From the NCBI RefSeq assembly GCF_003086695.1, contig NZ_CP025999.1, positions 4,230,344-4,294,343 on the forward strand: a DNA stretch of 64,000 nucleotides, given 5' to 3'. The stretch's first letter is position 1. Every line of letters begins with the position of its first letter. A program made the position numbers and the translations under genes. This document shows positions 9,690-20,128 of this stretch, in pieces. This DNA comes from Stenotrophomonas sp. SAU14A_NAIMI4_8. GTDB taxonomy: Bacteria > Pseudomonadota > Gammaproteobacteria > Xanthomonadales > Xanthomonadaceae. The notes beneath the pieces were generated by a model. That model was not told the DNA's origin, did not search any database, and saw nothing but the letters and a program-made list of their open reading frames with translations.

Positions 9690-9833
9690 TGTCGACCAAG
9701 GTCGACACCTACCAGAGCGGGGATCGTGTCGACCAAGGTCGACACCTACCGGGACCGGTGGGTAGGTGTCGACCTTGGTCGACACGCATGCCTGTGCCAC
9801 GCGTGCGTTACAGTCGAGCAAGCTCGACTCTAC
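9690..9833. repeat. Cluster of four REP palindromes (two families)
   Basis: Two direct copies of TGTCGACCAAGGTCGACA with CCTACC (9690-9714, 9727-9750), one inverted copy (9761-9785), then a member of a second family, CAGTCGAGCAAGCTCGACTC with TAC (9811-9833). They fill the gap between mnmG and the nucleotidyltransferase gene. Confidence 0.9.
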
Positions 9834-9846
9834 GAATCTGCTCTGC

Positions 9847-10665
9847 ATGGACGACATCCACCCCATCGCGCCGGACAAGCGCGCCGCCATCCTTTCCACC
9901 CTGGCCGACATCGAACGCACGCATGGCGTGCGCGTGCTGCTGGCCTGCGAATCGGGTAGCCGCGGCTGGGGCTTCTCGTCGCCGGACAGCGACTACGATG
10001 CGCGCTTCATCTACGTGCACCGCCAGCCGTGGTACCTGAGCGTCAATGAAGCCACTGGCCCCGGTGAGGCGCAGCGCGATGTGATCGAGCTGCCCATCGA
10101 CGACGAGCTGGACGTGAGCGGCTGGGACCTGCGCAAGGCATTGCGTCTGGTGTCCAAGTCCAACCCGACCCTGATCGAATGGCTGCGCTCGCCGATCATC
10201 TACCAGCAGGACGACGCTGCCGTGGCCCAGCTGTGGCAGGCCGCCGAACGCTTCTACTCGCCGCTGGGCACCTGGTGGCACTACTTCAACATGGCCCGTT
10301 CCAACCATCGCGGCTACCTGCGTGGCGACACGGTGCGCACCAAGAAGTACCTGTACGTACTGCGCCCGCTGCTGGCCTGCCAATGGATCGAGCACGAGCA
10401 GACGCCGCCGCCGATGGCCTTCGAGGACCTGCTGGACCGGCTGCTGCCGCACGGCCCGGTGCGTGAGGCCATCGATGCGCTGCTGGTAGTGAAGCGCGCC
10501 AGCGCCGAAGTCGCCGCCGGGCCGCGCATCGCCGCCATCAGTGATTACATCGATACGGAACTGGCTGCGCGCGCCGAAGGCCCACGACTGCCCGCAGGGC
10601 ACGGGGATGCGGCGTGGCTGGATGATCTGTTCCGGCAGATGCTGGCCTCACACGCGCCGGCATAG
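9847..10665 (+). CDS. RlaP-like nucleotidyltransferase-domain protein
   Basis: Pol-beta-type nucleotidyltransferase of 272 residues resembling the RlaP (YcgL-like) family, which is linked to RNA repair ligases in some bacteria. Visible are the family motif GSRGWGF with G37/S38 and the metal-binding aspartates D49 and D51 in SDYDARFIY, followed by a helical C-terminal region. No RNA ligase gene lies nearby, so the substrate is unknown. The ATG at 9847 was chosen because the open frame upstream is made of REP sequence. Confidence 0.8.
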   Translation: MDDIHPIAPDKRAAILSTLADIERTHGVRVLLACESGSRGWGFSSPDSDYDARFIYVHRQPWYLSVNEATGPGEAQRDVIELPIDDELDVSGWDLRKALRLVSKSNPTLIEWLRSPIIYQQDDAAVAQLWQAAERFYSPLGTWWHYFNMARSNHRGYLRGDTVRTKKYLYVLRPLLACQWIEHEQTPPPMAFEDLLDRLLPHGPVREAIDALLVVKRASAEVAAGPRIAAISDYIDTELAARAEGPRLPAGHGDAAWLDDLFRQMLASHAPA

Positions 10666-10716
10666 GCGGTAGCGCGCGTATCATCGTCGCGAATGCCCCG
10701 AATGCTGGAGACACCG

Positions 10717-11247
10717 ATGAACCCGCTGCGCCCTTTCCGCGACAAGATGCCCGTACTCGGCGAACGCGTGTACATCGACCCGGCATGCACCCTCATCGGT
10801 GATGTGGAACTGGCCGACGACGTGTCGATCTGGCCGGGCACGGTGATCCGTGGTGACGTGAATTACGTGCGCATTGGCGCGCGCACCAACGTGCAGGACG
10901 GCACCATCATCCACGTCAGCCACCACAGCCCCTACAACAAGGCCGGCTACCCCACCCTGATCGGCGAAGGCGTGACCGTCGGCCACGGCTGCATCATCCA
11001 CGCCTGCAGCATTGGCGATTACAGCCTGATCGGCATGGGCGCCTGCATCCTGGACGGCGCGCAGATCGCCCGCCACGCCTTCGTCGGCGCCGGCGCGGTG
11101 GTCGGCCCGGGCAAGGTGGTGGGCGAAGGCGAACTGTGGGTGGGCAACCCGGCGCGGCCGGCACGCACGCTCAGCGACAAGGAAATCGAATCGCTGCACT
11201 ACTCGGCCGACCACTACGTACGCCTGAAGAACGAATACCTGGGCTGA
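10717..11247 (+). CDS. Gamma-carbonic-anhydrase-like left-handed beta-helix protein (YrdA family)
   Basis: 176-residue hexapeptide-repeat protein. The repeated I/V-G-x-G-x pattern across residues 30-140 forms a left-handed beta-helix, and histidines in HVSHHS and GHGCIIHAC match the zinc ligands of gamma-carbonic anhydrases and YrdA/PaaY-like proteins. Enzyme activity cannot be inferred for certain. The ATG at 10717 is preferred over ATGs at 10693 and 10702 because GGAG lies 7 bases upstream. Confidence 0.88.
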   Translation: MNPLRPFRDKMPVLGERVYIDPACTLIGDVELADDVSIWPGTVIRGDVNYVRIGARTNVQDGTIIHVSHHSPYNKAGYPTLIGEGVTVGHGCIIHACSIGDYSLIGMGACILDGAQIARHAFVGAGAVVGPGKVVGEGELWVGNPARPARTLSDKEIESLHYSADHYVRLKNEYLG

Positions 11248-11372
11248 GCCCCTCGCCGGCCACCACGCTCTGCTAAAGTCGGGGCCCGACCAGGAACCGT
11301 CGAGACCCCGCCCATGCCCGTGGCAGCACGCCGGAGAGGACTCCAGCGCCCACACCCGCGACCGTCGCCCTG

Positions 11373-12062
11373 ATGGCCGCGCCCATGCTCGATACCTACC
11401 GCGAGGTGGTCACGCCCGAAGGCGTGCTGCTGCAGTTGCCGGCCGCCGGGCCGATGCCGCGTGCGCTGGCCTGGCTGATCGACCTGGGCATCCGCGTGGG
11501 CACCGGCTTCGTGCTGGCCATTCCGCTGGCGCTGCTGGAAGAGTTCGGCCGCGGCATCTATCTGGCCATCATGTTCCTGCTGATGTGGGCCTACCCCATC
11601 GTCTGCGAAGCGCTGTGGGGCCGCACCCCCGGCAAGCGTGCGCTGGGCCTGCGCGTGGTGATGCGCGATGGCGCGCCGCTGGGCTGGGCCGGCGCGGTCA
11701 CCCGCAACCTGCTGCGCACCGTGGACATGCTGCCCTTCGCCTACGCGCTGGGCCTGGTCAGCTGCCTGTTCGATCCGCATGGGCGGCGCCTGGGTGATCT
11801 GGTGGCCGGCACCGTGGTGGTGCACGCGCCGCCGTTCTACCTGCCGCCGCCGGTCACCATCGACAGCGTGCTGGCCCCGGCGCAGCCGCTGCGGCCGGAA
11901 GAACAGACCGCCGTGATGGCCTTCGCCGAACGCGCGCCGCGGCTGTCGCCGGCCCGCCAGCAGGAACTGGCCGGGTTGGCCCAGCCGCTTACCGGCGCCA
12001 ACGGCCAGGTAGGTGTGCTGCGCCTGTACGCCATGGCCAACTGGCTGCTGGGCCGGCGATGA
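11373..12062 (+). CDS. RDD family membrane protein
   Basis: 229 residues (218 if the in-frame ATG at 11385 is used). RDD-domain signature ALAWLIDLGIR near the N-terminus, hydrophobic segments at about residues 45-75 and 105-130, and the typical GKRALGLRVV and DPHGRRLGDLVAGTVVV blocks. A cytoplasmic tail of about 80 residues follows. First of six genes that overlap each other and end with a MoxR ATPase and a DUF58 protein; function of the set unknown. Its stop overlaps the next start (ATGA). Confidence 0.88.
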   Translation: MAAPMLDTYREVVTPEGVLLQLPAAGPMPRALAWLIDLGIRVGTGFVLAIPLALLEEFGRGIYLAIMFLLMWAYPIVCEALWGRTPGKRALGLRVVMRDGAPLGWAGAVTRNLLRTVDMLPFAYALGLVSCLFDPHGRRLGDLVAGTVVVHAPPFYLPPPVTIDSVLAPAQPLRPEEQTAVMAFAERAPRLSPARQQELAGLAQPLTGANGQVGVLRLYAMANWLLGRR

Positions 12063-13051
12063 AGCAGGAACAGTTCGTCGCCCGCCACCAGCAGGAATGG
12101 CATGCGCTGGAACAGTGGCTGCAGCAGCGCGCGGGTCTGCTGCGCCGGCGCCGCGCTGCCATGGGCAGTGCAGACCCCGGCGATACCGCCTTCGCCCAGC
12201 GCTATCGGCGGCTGTGCCAGCAACTGGCCCTTGCCCGCGAACGCGGCTACAGCCCGCAGTTGGTGCAGCGCCTGCAGGGGCTGATGCAGCAGGGCCACGA
12301 CGTGCTGTACCGCACGCCGCCCACGCGCTGGCGGCGTGCGCTGGAATTCCTGATGGCCGACTTCCCGCTGCTGGTGCGCAGCCAGGCGCGCAGCATGTGG
12401 GCGGCACTGGCCATGTTCGCGGTGCCGGCCATCGCCTGCTTCGTGCTGGTGCAGTGGCACCCGGACAGCGTGTACCTGCTGATGGACAACGCGCAGATCG
12501 CCAGCATGGAACGCATGTACGACCCCTCGGCCGACCGCCTGGGCCGCGACAGCGGTACCGACTGGATGATGTTCGGCTACTACATCCTGAACAACATCGG
12601 CATTGCCCTGCGCACCTTCGCCAGCGGCCTGCTGGCCGGGCTGGGCACGCTGCTGGTGCTGTTGTTCAACGGGGTCACCATCGGTGCGGTGGCCGGCCAC
12701 CTGCAGCAGATCGGCCATGGCGATCCGTTCTGGCGCTTCGTGGTCGGGCATGCGGCGTTCGAGCTGACCGCCATCGTGATTGCCGGCGGTGCGGGCCTGC
12801 AGTTGGGCATGCGCCTGCTCGCACCGGGCCGGCAACGCCGCGTGGACGCGCTGGTGGAAGGCGGTCGCATCGGCGCACGCCTGTGCCTGGGCGTGGCCTT
12901 CATGCTGCTGCTGGCCGCCTTCGTGGAGGCCTTCTGGTCGTCCATTGCCGACATTCCGGCCTGGCTGAAGTTCAGCGTGGCCGGCGTGTTGTGGGCCGGC
13001 GTGCTGCTGTGGCTGTGGCGCGGTGGGCGTGGGGGCAGTCGTGCGGATTGA
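12059..13051 (+). CDS. SpoIIM-like (stage II sporulation protein M family) membrane protein
   Basis: 330 residues. An N-terminal soluble helical part (1-100) leads into the SpoIIM-type membrane domain with about five hydrophobic segments (about 120-140, 180-225, 235-260, 285-300, 305-325) and the family motif GYYILNNIGIALRTFASGLLAGLGT. In Bacillus SpoIIM works in engulfment, but Gram-negative relatives occur in non-sporulating bacteria beside MoxR/DUF58 genes, as here. It overlaps both neighbours. Confidence 0.85.
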   Translation: MKQEQFVARHQQEWHALEQWLQQRAGLLRRRRAAMGSADPGDTAFAQRYRRLCQQLALARERGYSPQLVQRLQGLMQQGHDVLYRTPPTRWRRALEFLMADFPLLVRSQARSMWAALAMFAVPAIACFVLVQWHPDSVYLLMDNAQIASMERMYDPSADRLGRDSGTDWMMFGYYILNNIGIALRTFASGLLAGLGTLLVLLFNGVTIGAVAGHLQQIGHGDPFWRFVVGHAAFELTAIVIAGGAGLQLGMRLLAPGRQRRVDALVEGGRIGARLCLGVAFMLLLAAFVEAFWSSIADIPAWLKFSVAGVLWAGVLLWLWRGGRGGSRAD

Positions 13052-14648
13052 ACATCTGAACGTCGCGCTGCGCGCCCGCAGCAGTTGGGAGGCGATGGAG
13101 CTGGGCATGGCCCTGGCCCGCCGCCACGCACGCAGCGTGTGGGGCAGCTGGCTGCTGGCCAGCGCACCGCTGTTCGTGCTGTTCAATGCGCTGGCCTGGT
13201 GGCTGGATGCGTTCGGCTGGGCCTGGCTGCTGATGTGGTGGTGCAAGCCGCTGTTCGAGCGCGCGCCGCTGTACGTGCTCTCGCGCGGCATCTTCGGCGA
13301 ACAGGTGGCGCCACGTGCGGCGCTGCGTGCGCAGCGGCAGTGGGGCAACAGCGGCTTCTGGGGTTACCTGGGCTGGCGCCGCTTCAGTGGGCTGCGCAGC
13401 CTGTGCCTGCCGGTGAACCTGCTGGAAGGCAATGCACCGGGACAGCGCGGGCCACGGCGGCGCGCGGTGGTGTCCGGCGCGGGCGGCGCGGCCCTGATCC
13501 TGTGCTGCCTGTGCCTGGGCTTCGAACTGGTGCTGGTGCTGGGCGCGATCGCCTCGGCGTTCCTGTTCATTCCGCTGGATCTGCTGCCCGACTCGTGGCG
13601 TGCGGCGTGGGACATGCTGCGCGTGGCGCCACCGCCGTGGGCGCTATTGGTGTTCAACCTGCTGTGCTGGCTGGCGTCGGCGCTGATCGGCCCGCTGTAC
13701 GTCGGCGCCGGCTTCGGGCTGTATCTGAACCGGCGCACGGAAATGGAAGCCTGGGACGTGGAAATGGCCCTGCGCCGGCTGCGTGAGCGCCTGCTGCCGG
13801 CCGCGTCGTCGCTGGTGCTGCTGCTGTGCCTGGCGTTGCCGCTGGCACCGGCGCACGCGCAGGACAGCGATGCCCGCCCGGCCACGGCCGCGACGGAGCA
13901 GAGCGACAAGCCCACCCGCAAGCGCCCCAGCGCCGCGCAGGATCCGGCCAACACCCCGGCGGTGATCTTCGGCGATGCGCCGGTGGACACCGCCGGCTTC
14001 CGCCAGGCGGTGAACCGCGCCTACGAAGATCCGCTGCAGCGGCCGCTGCGCGAGGTCAGCCAATGGCAGCCGATCGACCGCGACGACGCGGAAAAGAAGG
14101 AAAAGAAGGAACTGCAGCCGGACACCGACGCTGAGCGCGCGCGCAAGGCCCGCCAGGATGCACGCCGCTGGGTGGCGCGCGTGGCCGAGTGGGGCCTGTG
14201 GGGTGGCCTGGGATTGCTGGTGCTGGTGCTGCTGCTGACCGCGCGGCTGTGGCTGCCGTGGCTGCGCGGCAGCGGTCGGCGCAAGGGTGGAACGGCACCG
14301 GCCATCCGCGAAGACAGCATCGTGCTGCCTGACATCCTGCCGCCGGACGTGGCCACCCAGGCCGCACGGCTGTGGGACGACGGCCGCCCGCGCCAGGCGC
14401 TGGCCCTCCTGTATCGCGCCAGCGTGGGCACCGTGGTGGACCGCAGCGGCGTGGTGCTGCCGCCCGGCGCCACCGAAGCGCAGTGCCTGCGCGCCTCGCG
14501 GCGCATGCCCGAAGCCAGTGACCGCGAGCTGTTCGCGCGCATCGTGCGCATGTGGCAGTTCGCCGCCTACGGCGGTCGCCTGCCCGCCCGCAGTGATTTC
14601 GACGCACTGTCGGCTGCCCTGCAGCAGCAGTTCCGGTGGCAGGCATGA
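13041..14648 (+). CDS. DUF4129-domain membrane protein
   Basis: About 535 residues. The N-terminal half has several membrane segments (about 30-70, 140-185, 205-230 and 250-275); a hydrophilic Lys/Glu-rich region follows (about 280-365), then another membrane segment near 375-395 and a C-terminal DUF4129 domain with ARLWDDGRPRQALALLYRAS, the part usual in MoxR-linked membrane proteins. The start is uncertain: GTG 13041, overlapping the previous gene, was taken; ATG 13095 is an alternative. The stop overlaps the next start. Confidence 0.8.
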   Translation: MRIEHLNVALRARSSWEAMELGMALARRHARSVWGSWLLASAPLFVLFNALAWWLDAFGWAWLLMWWCKPLFERAPLYVLSRGIFGEQVAPRAALRAQRQWGNSGFWGYLGWRRFSGLRSLCLPVNLLEGNAPGQRGPRRRAVVSGAGGAALILCCLCLGFELVLVLGAIASAFLFIPLDLLPDSWRAAWDMLRVAPPPWALLVFNLLCWLASALIGPLYVGAGFGLYLNRRTEMEAWDVEMALRRLRERLLPAASSLVLLLCLALPLAPAHAQDSDARPATAATEQSDKPTRKRPSAAQDPANTPAVIFGDAPVDTAGFRQAVNRAYEDPLQRPLREVSQWQPIDRDDAEKKEKKELQPDTDAERARKARQDARRWVARVAEWGLWGGLGLLVLVLLLTARLWLPWLRGSGRRKGGTAPAIREDSIVLPDILPPDVATQAARLWDDGRPRQALALLYRASVGTVVDRSGVVLPPGATEAQCLRASRRMPEASDRELFARIVRMWQFAAYGGRLPARSDFDALSAALQQQFRWQA

Positions 14649-15843
14649 AGCCGCGCCTGTTCTGGTCGCTGTTGCTCGGCGCGCTGATCGTGCTCGGCGT
14701 GCCGCTGACGATCCTGTTCCTGCGCACCCACGAGAAAGTGAGCCAGACCCTGGTGCTGCCGCCGCAGGGCGAGGCCAGCTTCAACCCGCTGTACGTGCTG
14801 GGCCAGGCGCTGCGTGCCGACGGCCTGCAGGTGCAGACACGGCAGCAGCTGCGGTTGCGCGACATGGCGCTGGCCCCGGGCGATACCCTGGTGCTGCTGC
14901 AGGACACCCGCGATCTGGCGCCGCATACCGCGCAGGCCCTGCTGGACTGGGTGGGCGAAGGTGGTCATCTGCTGCTGCGCACGCCGCCACCGGCCACCGC
15001 CCGGCGCAAGGACACCACCAGCACCACGCAAGGTCCGCTGCTGGACCGCATCGGCGTGGACAGCCTGTTCCACGACAGCCGATGCCAGCGCTTCCACGTG
15101 GCCGATGATCCCGACCACGTGGAGTTCTGCAAAGGCCGCCGTTTCTCGCTGGGCTTCCGCGCCGCCGCCACTGCCGAACGGCGCTGGGGCAACGACGGCG
15201 ACCTGGTGTTCGCGCGCCTGCGCCACGGCAAGGGCCGCATCGATGTGCTGGCCGACATGGAATTCATGCGCGGCACCGGCGCAGGCACCAACACGGAACG
15301 TCGCGTGTTGAATGCCGGCGAACGCCTGCGCGATGGCCTGCATGACCTGTCGCACCGCGACCTGACCCGCTACCTGCTGGACCCGAACTACGGCCGTGGC
15401 ACGGTCTGGCTGGTCTACGGCAAGCGCCCGCCCACGCTGTTCGCACGCATCGTGCTGCAGGGCTGGCCGGTGTGGCTGCCGCTGCTGCTGGCGATCCTGG
15501 GCTGGTTGTGGGCGCGCTCGCAGCGCCTGGGCAGTGCCCAACCTTCGCCGGTGGTGGCACGCCGCTCGCTGCTGGAACACGTGCGCGCCAGCGGCGAACT
15601 GCTGCTGCGCTTCGGCCAGGGGCCACACCTGTACCGCGCGGTGCAGGCGCTGTTCCTGCACCGGCTGCGCCTGCGCGCGCCGGTGGCCGCCGCGCTGGAC
15701 GGCAGCGCGCGCGACCATGCCATTGCCGAACTGCTGCGCTGGCCGGTTACACGCGTGGCCAGCGCGATGACCGTGCCTGCCGCCAACGATTCCTCCGCCC
15801 TGCGCGAGCGCATCCGCTTGCTGCTCCAGATGAGATCCCTGCT

Positions 15844-15847
<4 letters not shown>
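14645..15847 (+). CDS. DUF4350-domain membrane protein
   Basis: 400 residues with an N-terminal membrane anchor (residues about 5-25), a soluble domain resembling DUF4350 (GQALRADGLQVQT, DTLVLLQDTRDLAP, DWVGEGGHLLLRTP), a second membrane segment near 275-295 and a cytoplasmic tail. DUF4350 proteins are typical companions of DUF4129, MoxR and DUF58 genes. ATGA overlaps at both ends. Confidence 0.82.
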
Positions 15848-16823
<976 letters not shown>

Positions 16824-16827
<4 letters not shown>

Positions 16828-18122
16828 GGCCTGCGCCGCTGCTGCTGGCTGTGCTGCTGGCCTGGGCTGCGCTGGGCGGCATGGTGCTGGGCGGCCTGCT
16901 GCCGCGCTGGAGCTGGGCCGCGATGGGGCTGGCGGCTTTGCTGCTGGCCCTGCTGGATGCCTGGCGGGTGGCCCGGCAGCCGTCGCCGCAGGTGCAACGG
17001 CAGGTGCCCGAAGCGCTGGCCCTGGGCGTGCGCCGCCAGGTGGGCCTGCGCCTGCAGGCCGCGCGCGCGCAGTACGTGCAGGTGTTCGACCTGGCGCCTG
17101 GCGGCTGGCCCGTGGAAGACCTGCCGCAGCGCCTGCAGCTTCGCGCTGGGCATGCCAGCACCCTGCACTACCACGTGCAGCCGCCGCAGCGCGGGCGCTA
17201 CCGCTTCGATGGCGTGCACCTGCGACTGCGTTCACCGTGGCGACTGTGGTGGCAGCAGCGCACGCTGCCGCCGGCGCTGGAGGTGCGGGTCTACCCGAAC
17301 TTCGTGCCGCTCACCCGCTTCGCCCTGTTCAGTGCCGACCAGGCATCGCGGCTGGTGGGCGCACACGTGAAGCGCCGCCGTGGCGAAGGCACCGATTTCC
17401 ACCAGATGCGCGAGTACCGCACCGGCGACAGCCTGCGCCAGCTGGACTGGAAGGCCACCGCACGCGCGCGCAAGCTGATCTCGCGCGAGTACCAGGACGA
17501 GAAGAACCAGCAGCTGCTGCTGATGCTGGACAGTGGCCGGCGCATGCTGGCCAGCGAGGGCGGGCTTTCGCACTTCGACCATGCCTTGAATGCATCGCTG
17601 GTGGTGGCCTACCTGGCCCTGCGCCAGGGCGATGCGGTGGGCCTGTTCGCCGCTGGCGGCGAGCGCCGCTGGGTGGCCCCGCAGCGTGGCATGGGCACGG
17701 TGCAGCACCTGCTGCGCGCCAGCTACGACCTGCAGCCGCAGCCGGTGGCCACCGACTACCTGGCCGCCGCCACCGAGGTATCGCTGCGCCAGCAGCGGCG
17801 CGCACTGGTGATGCTGGTCAGCAACGTGCGCGATGAAGATATCGAAGACCTGCTGGCCGCCGTGCGCCTGCTGCAGCGCCGCCACCTGGTGTGCGTGGCC
17901 AGCCTGCGCGAACGCGAGCTGGAAGCGGTGCTGGACGGCGAAGTGAACACGCTGGAAGAAGCCGCCCAGGCCGGCGCCACCGCGCTGTACCTGCAACAGC
18001 GCGCGCAGGCCCACGACGCTCTGCGTGCCGAAAAAGTAATGGTGCTGGACGTCACCGCCGACGCCCTGCCCGCCGCCCTGGTGGAACGCTACCTGTCGGT
18101 GAAGCGCGAAGGCCTGCTGTAA
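16824..18122 (+). CDS. DUF58 (VWA-like) membrane protein
   Basis: 432 residues: two N-terminal membrane segments (about 1-25 and 30-50), a beta-rich region, then the DUF58 core with the family signature REYRTGDSLRQLDWKATAR near residues 195-213 and a VWA-like fold (LLLMLDSGRRM, then VVAYLALRQGDAVGLFAAGG). DUF58 proteins are partners of MoxR ATPases. Last gene of the operon; four palindromes follow. Confidence 0.92.
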
Positions 18123-18137
18123 CCGCCACACCGCCCC

Positions 18138-18270
18138 GGTAGGTGCCAACCTTGGTTGGCACGACACCCACAATGCCGACCAAGGTCGGCATCTACCACC
18201 CTTCACGCCCCGGTAGGTGCCAACCTTGGTCGGCACAAAACCCACAGCGCCGACCAAGCTTGGCATCACC
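18138..18270. repeat. Four REP palindromes in alternating orientation
   Basis: Units at 18138-18162, 18174-18198 (inverted), 18212-18236 and about 18247-18270 (inverted, diverged) of the GTAGGTGCCAACCTTGGTTG family. The last one reaches the stop codon of the convergent gene at 18266. The DUF58 and zinc-ribbon genes converge on this cluster. Confidence 0.85.
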
Positions 18271-18943
18271 CCTTCAGCAATCGCCGTTGCAACCGCTCCA
18301 CCGCGCGCTGCAGCAGCACGCGGTTACGGGCCAGCTTCATCCACTGCGGAAGGCGTGAAAACATCGAGGCATTGGCCACGCCCGCGCGCTCGCGCAGCGG
18401 CGCCACGGCAAATGCATGCAAGGCCTGCAGGTGGGCTTCGTTGTACGCCCACAGCACCCCGGCAGCCGTCTTTTCCACCAACCGCAGCGGCAGCCCCAGA
18501 TGCGGGTCGATGGCCTCGTGCGCACGCACCCGCGACACGCTCACCGTCACTTCACTGCTGCGCCCACACTGGCCGCAATCCCCCATCAAGGTGCGCACCG
18601 GCGCTGCGGCACGCGCGCGATACAACGCGGCGCTCACCCACTTGTGCCCACAGTGGCCGCAGGCGCGATGCCCGCTGTAGCGCACCGGCCCAATCCAATC
18701 GCCCGCGCTGCAGCGACCACAGGTGCAGGCACCGGCGTTGCCGCTGCCACCGTCCAGCGCCAGGCTGCAGCCCAGGCAGCGGAAACGCGCTGCTGCAGAC
18801 CGCCCCACCACCCAGCCCGGGGTATCGCAACGATGGCAGCGCACGGCCACGCGGTCTGCATACCGCCACAGGCCATGGCCATCGTCCAGGTGGCGACCGG
18901 GCAGCGGCGCCGGCCGCAGATCGCGGTTGCGCCGCACCGCCAT
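18266..18943 (-). CDS. Multi-zinc-ribbon protein of unknown function
   Basis: 225 residues with at least five paired-cysteine motifs in the first 130 residues: CHRC, CLGC, CTCGRC, CGHC and CGQC, arranged like two or three zinc ribbons, and an Arg-rich helical C-terminus (ARNRVLLQRAVERLQRRLLKG from about 204). No enzyme motif was recognised. Its ATG overlaps the stop of the ygiC-like gene by one base (TGATG), so the two are likely translated together. Role unknown; nucleic-acid or protein binding is plausible from the ribbons only. Confidence 0.7.
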   Translation of the reverse strand: MAVRRNRDLRPAPLPGRHLDDGHGLWRYADRVAVRCHRCDTPGWVVGRSAAARFRCLGCSLALDGGSGNAGACTCGRCSAGDWIGPVRYSGHRACGHCGHKWVSAALYRARAAAPVRTLMGDCGQCGRSSEVTVSVSRVRAHEAIDPHLGLPLRLVEKTAAGVLWAYNEAHLQALHAFAVAPLRERAGVANASMFSRLPQWMKLARNRVLLQRAVERLQRRLLKG

Positions 18944-20121
18944 CAGACGTAGATCCGCGTCGGCGCCTCGTCCACGATCGCATGCGGCACGAAGCGCGCA
19001 CTGTCGCGGGTAATCGCGCTGTCATCCTCGCGGATGCCGATGCCGCAGGCGTGGTCGCCGATCACCCAGCTGCCGATCAGCGGGTAACCGCCGTCGAAAC
19101 GGGTAAGCGGATGCGCACGCTGGATGATCGCCGGCCCTTCGTACGGACCGTCGCTGCGCTGGGTGCTGCCATCGGCCAGGTGCATTTCGATGTTGGCGCC
19201 TTCGCGCGAGAACAGCGGCTTGCGCACCCAGCCCGAGGCCAGCGCGCTGCCATCGTCGAAATGCGCTTCCAGCAGGTTCGGGTGGCCCACGTTGCGCTGC
19301 CACAGCAGCGGCAGGATGCCCTTGTTGCTCAGCACCGCCTTCCACGCCGGTTCCAGCAGCTGGATGCCCGAACCGGGCAGCGCGCGGCCGAATTCCTCGG
19401 CCATCAGCTCTTCCAGCGGGTACAGCTTGAACAGCGTGCCGATCACCGTGTCATCCAGCGCGGTGAAGCGACCGTCCTCGGACAGGCCGATATCTTCAAT
19501 GGCGATGGCCTGGCCATGCAGGCCGGCCTGCGACGCGCAATCGCGCAGGTAATCGACCGTGCCGCGGTCTTCTTCGGAACTGCCCACCGCGCTGAAGAAC
19601 AACGGCGGCGGCAACTGCCCGGCCAGTGCGCCGAAACGCTCGACCAGTGCCTCGTGCATGCCATTGAACTGGTCGGCGTGCTGCGGCAGGCGGCCGGCAT
19701 TGCGCTGGTCTTCCAGCCACTGCCACTGGAAGAAGCTGGCCTCGAACAGCGAGGTGGGCGTGTCGTAGTTCAGTTCGTACAGCTTGGCCGGGCCGGTGCC
19801 GTCGTAGGCCAGGTCCAGGCGCCCGTACAGGTGCGGCTGGCGCTGGCGCCAGCTCTCGGCGATCCAGTCGCGGTAGTGCGCCGGAATCGCCAACTGGTCC
19901 ATCAGGCGCTCGCTGGCGATCACATCGCCCACGAGGTCCAGCGCCATCTGGTGCAGTTCGGCGCTGGGGTCTTCGATGTCCTGTTCGATCTGGCGCAGGG
20001 TGAAAGCGTAGTACGCGCGCTCGTCCCAGTACGGCTGGCCGTCGATGGTGTGGAAGCGGAAACCGGCTTCCTCCGCGCGCGCCCGCCAATGGGCGCGCTC
20101 GGCAATCTGGATACGCTGCAT
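18943..20121 (-). CDS. Glutathionylspermidine synthase-family ATP-grasp protein (YgiC-like)
   Basis: 392-residue ATP-grasp acid-amine ligase of the glutathionylspermidine synthase C-terminal family, as E. coli YgiC and YjfC. Blocks visible: ERAHWRARAEEAGF at the start, YDGTGPAKLYELNYDTPTSL, LLEPAWKAVLSNKGILPLLW, VRKPLFSREGANI and GSWVIGDHACGIGIRED. The amidase half of true glutathionylspermidine synthase is absent, and these stand-alone proteins have no settled substrate. The ATG at 20121 is taken because homology starts there. The ygiB-like gene lies 7 bp upstream, the E. coli ygiBC arrangement. Confidence 0.88.
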   Translation of the reverse strand: MQRIQIAERAHWRARAEEAGFRFHTIDGQPYWDERAYYAFTLRQIEQDIEDPSAELHQMALDLVGDVIASERLMDQLAIPAHYRDWIAESWRQRQPHLYGRLDLAYDGTGPAKLYELNYDTPTSLFEASFFQWQWLEDQRNAGRLPQHADQFNGMHEALVERFGALAGQLPPPLFFSAVGSSEEDRGTVDYLRDCASQAGLHGQAIAIEDIGLSEDGRFTALDDTVIGTLFKLYPLEELMAEEFGRALPGSGIQLLEPAWKAVLSNKGILPLLWQRNVGHPNLLEAHFDDGSALASGWVRKPLFSREGANIEMHLADGSTQRSDGPYEGPAIIQRAHPLTRFDGGYPLIGSWVIGDHACGIGIREDDSAITRDSARFVPHAIVDEAPTRIYV

Positions 20122-20128
20122 GGATCGA

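Noticed and set aside
7680..9920. 746-codon minus-strand frame antisense to mnmG
   Set aside because: mnmG on the plus strand has full family motifs; the antisense frame is rich in low-complexity Ala/Gln/His/Arg sequence typical of high-GC shadows.
12059..13051. Evidence for sporulation from the SpoIIM-like protein
   Set aside because: SpoIIM-like proteins occur in many non-sporulating bacteria next to MoxR genes, and no other sporulation gene is present.
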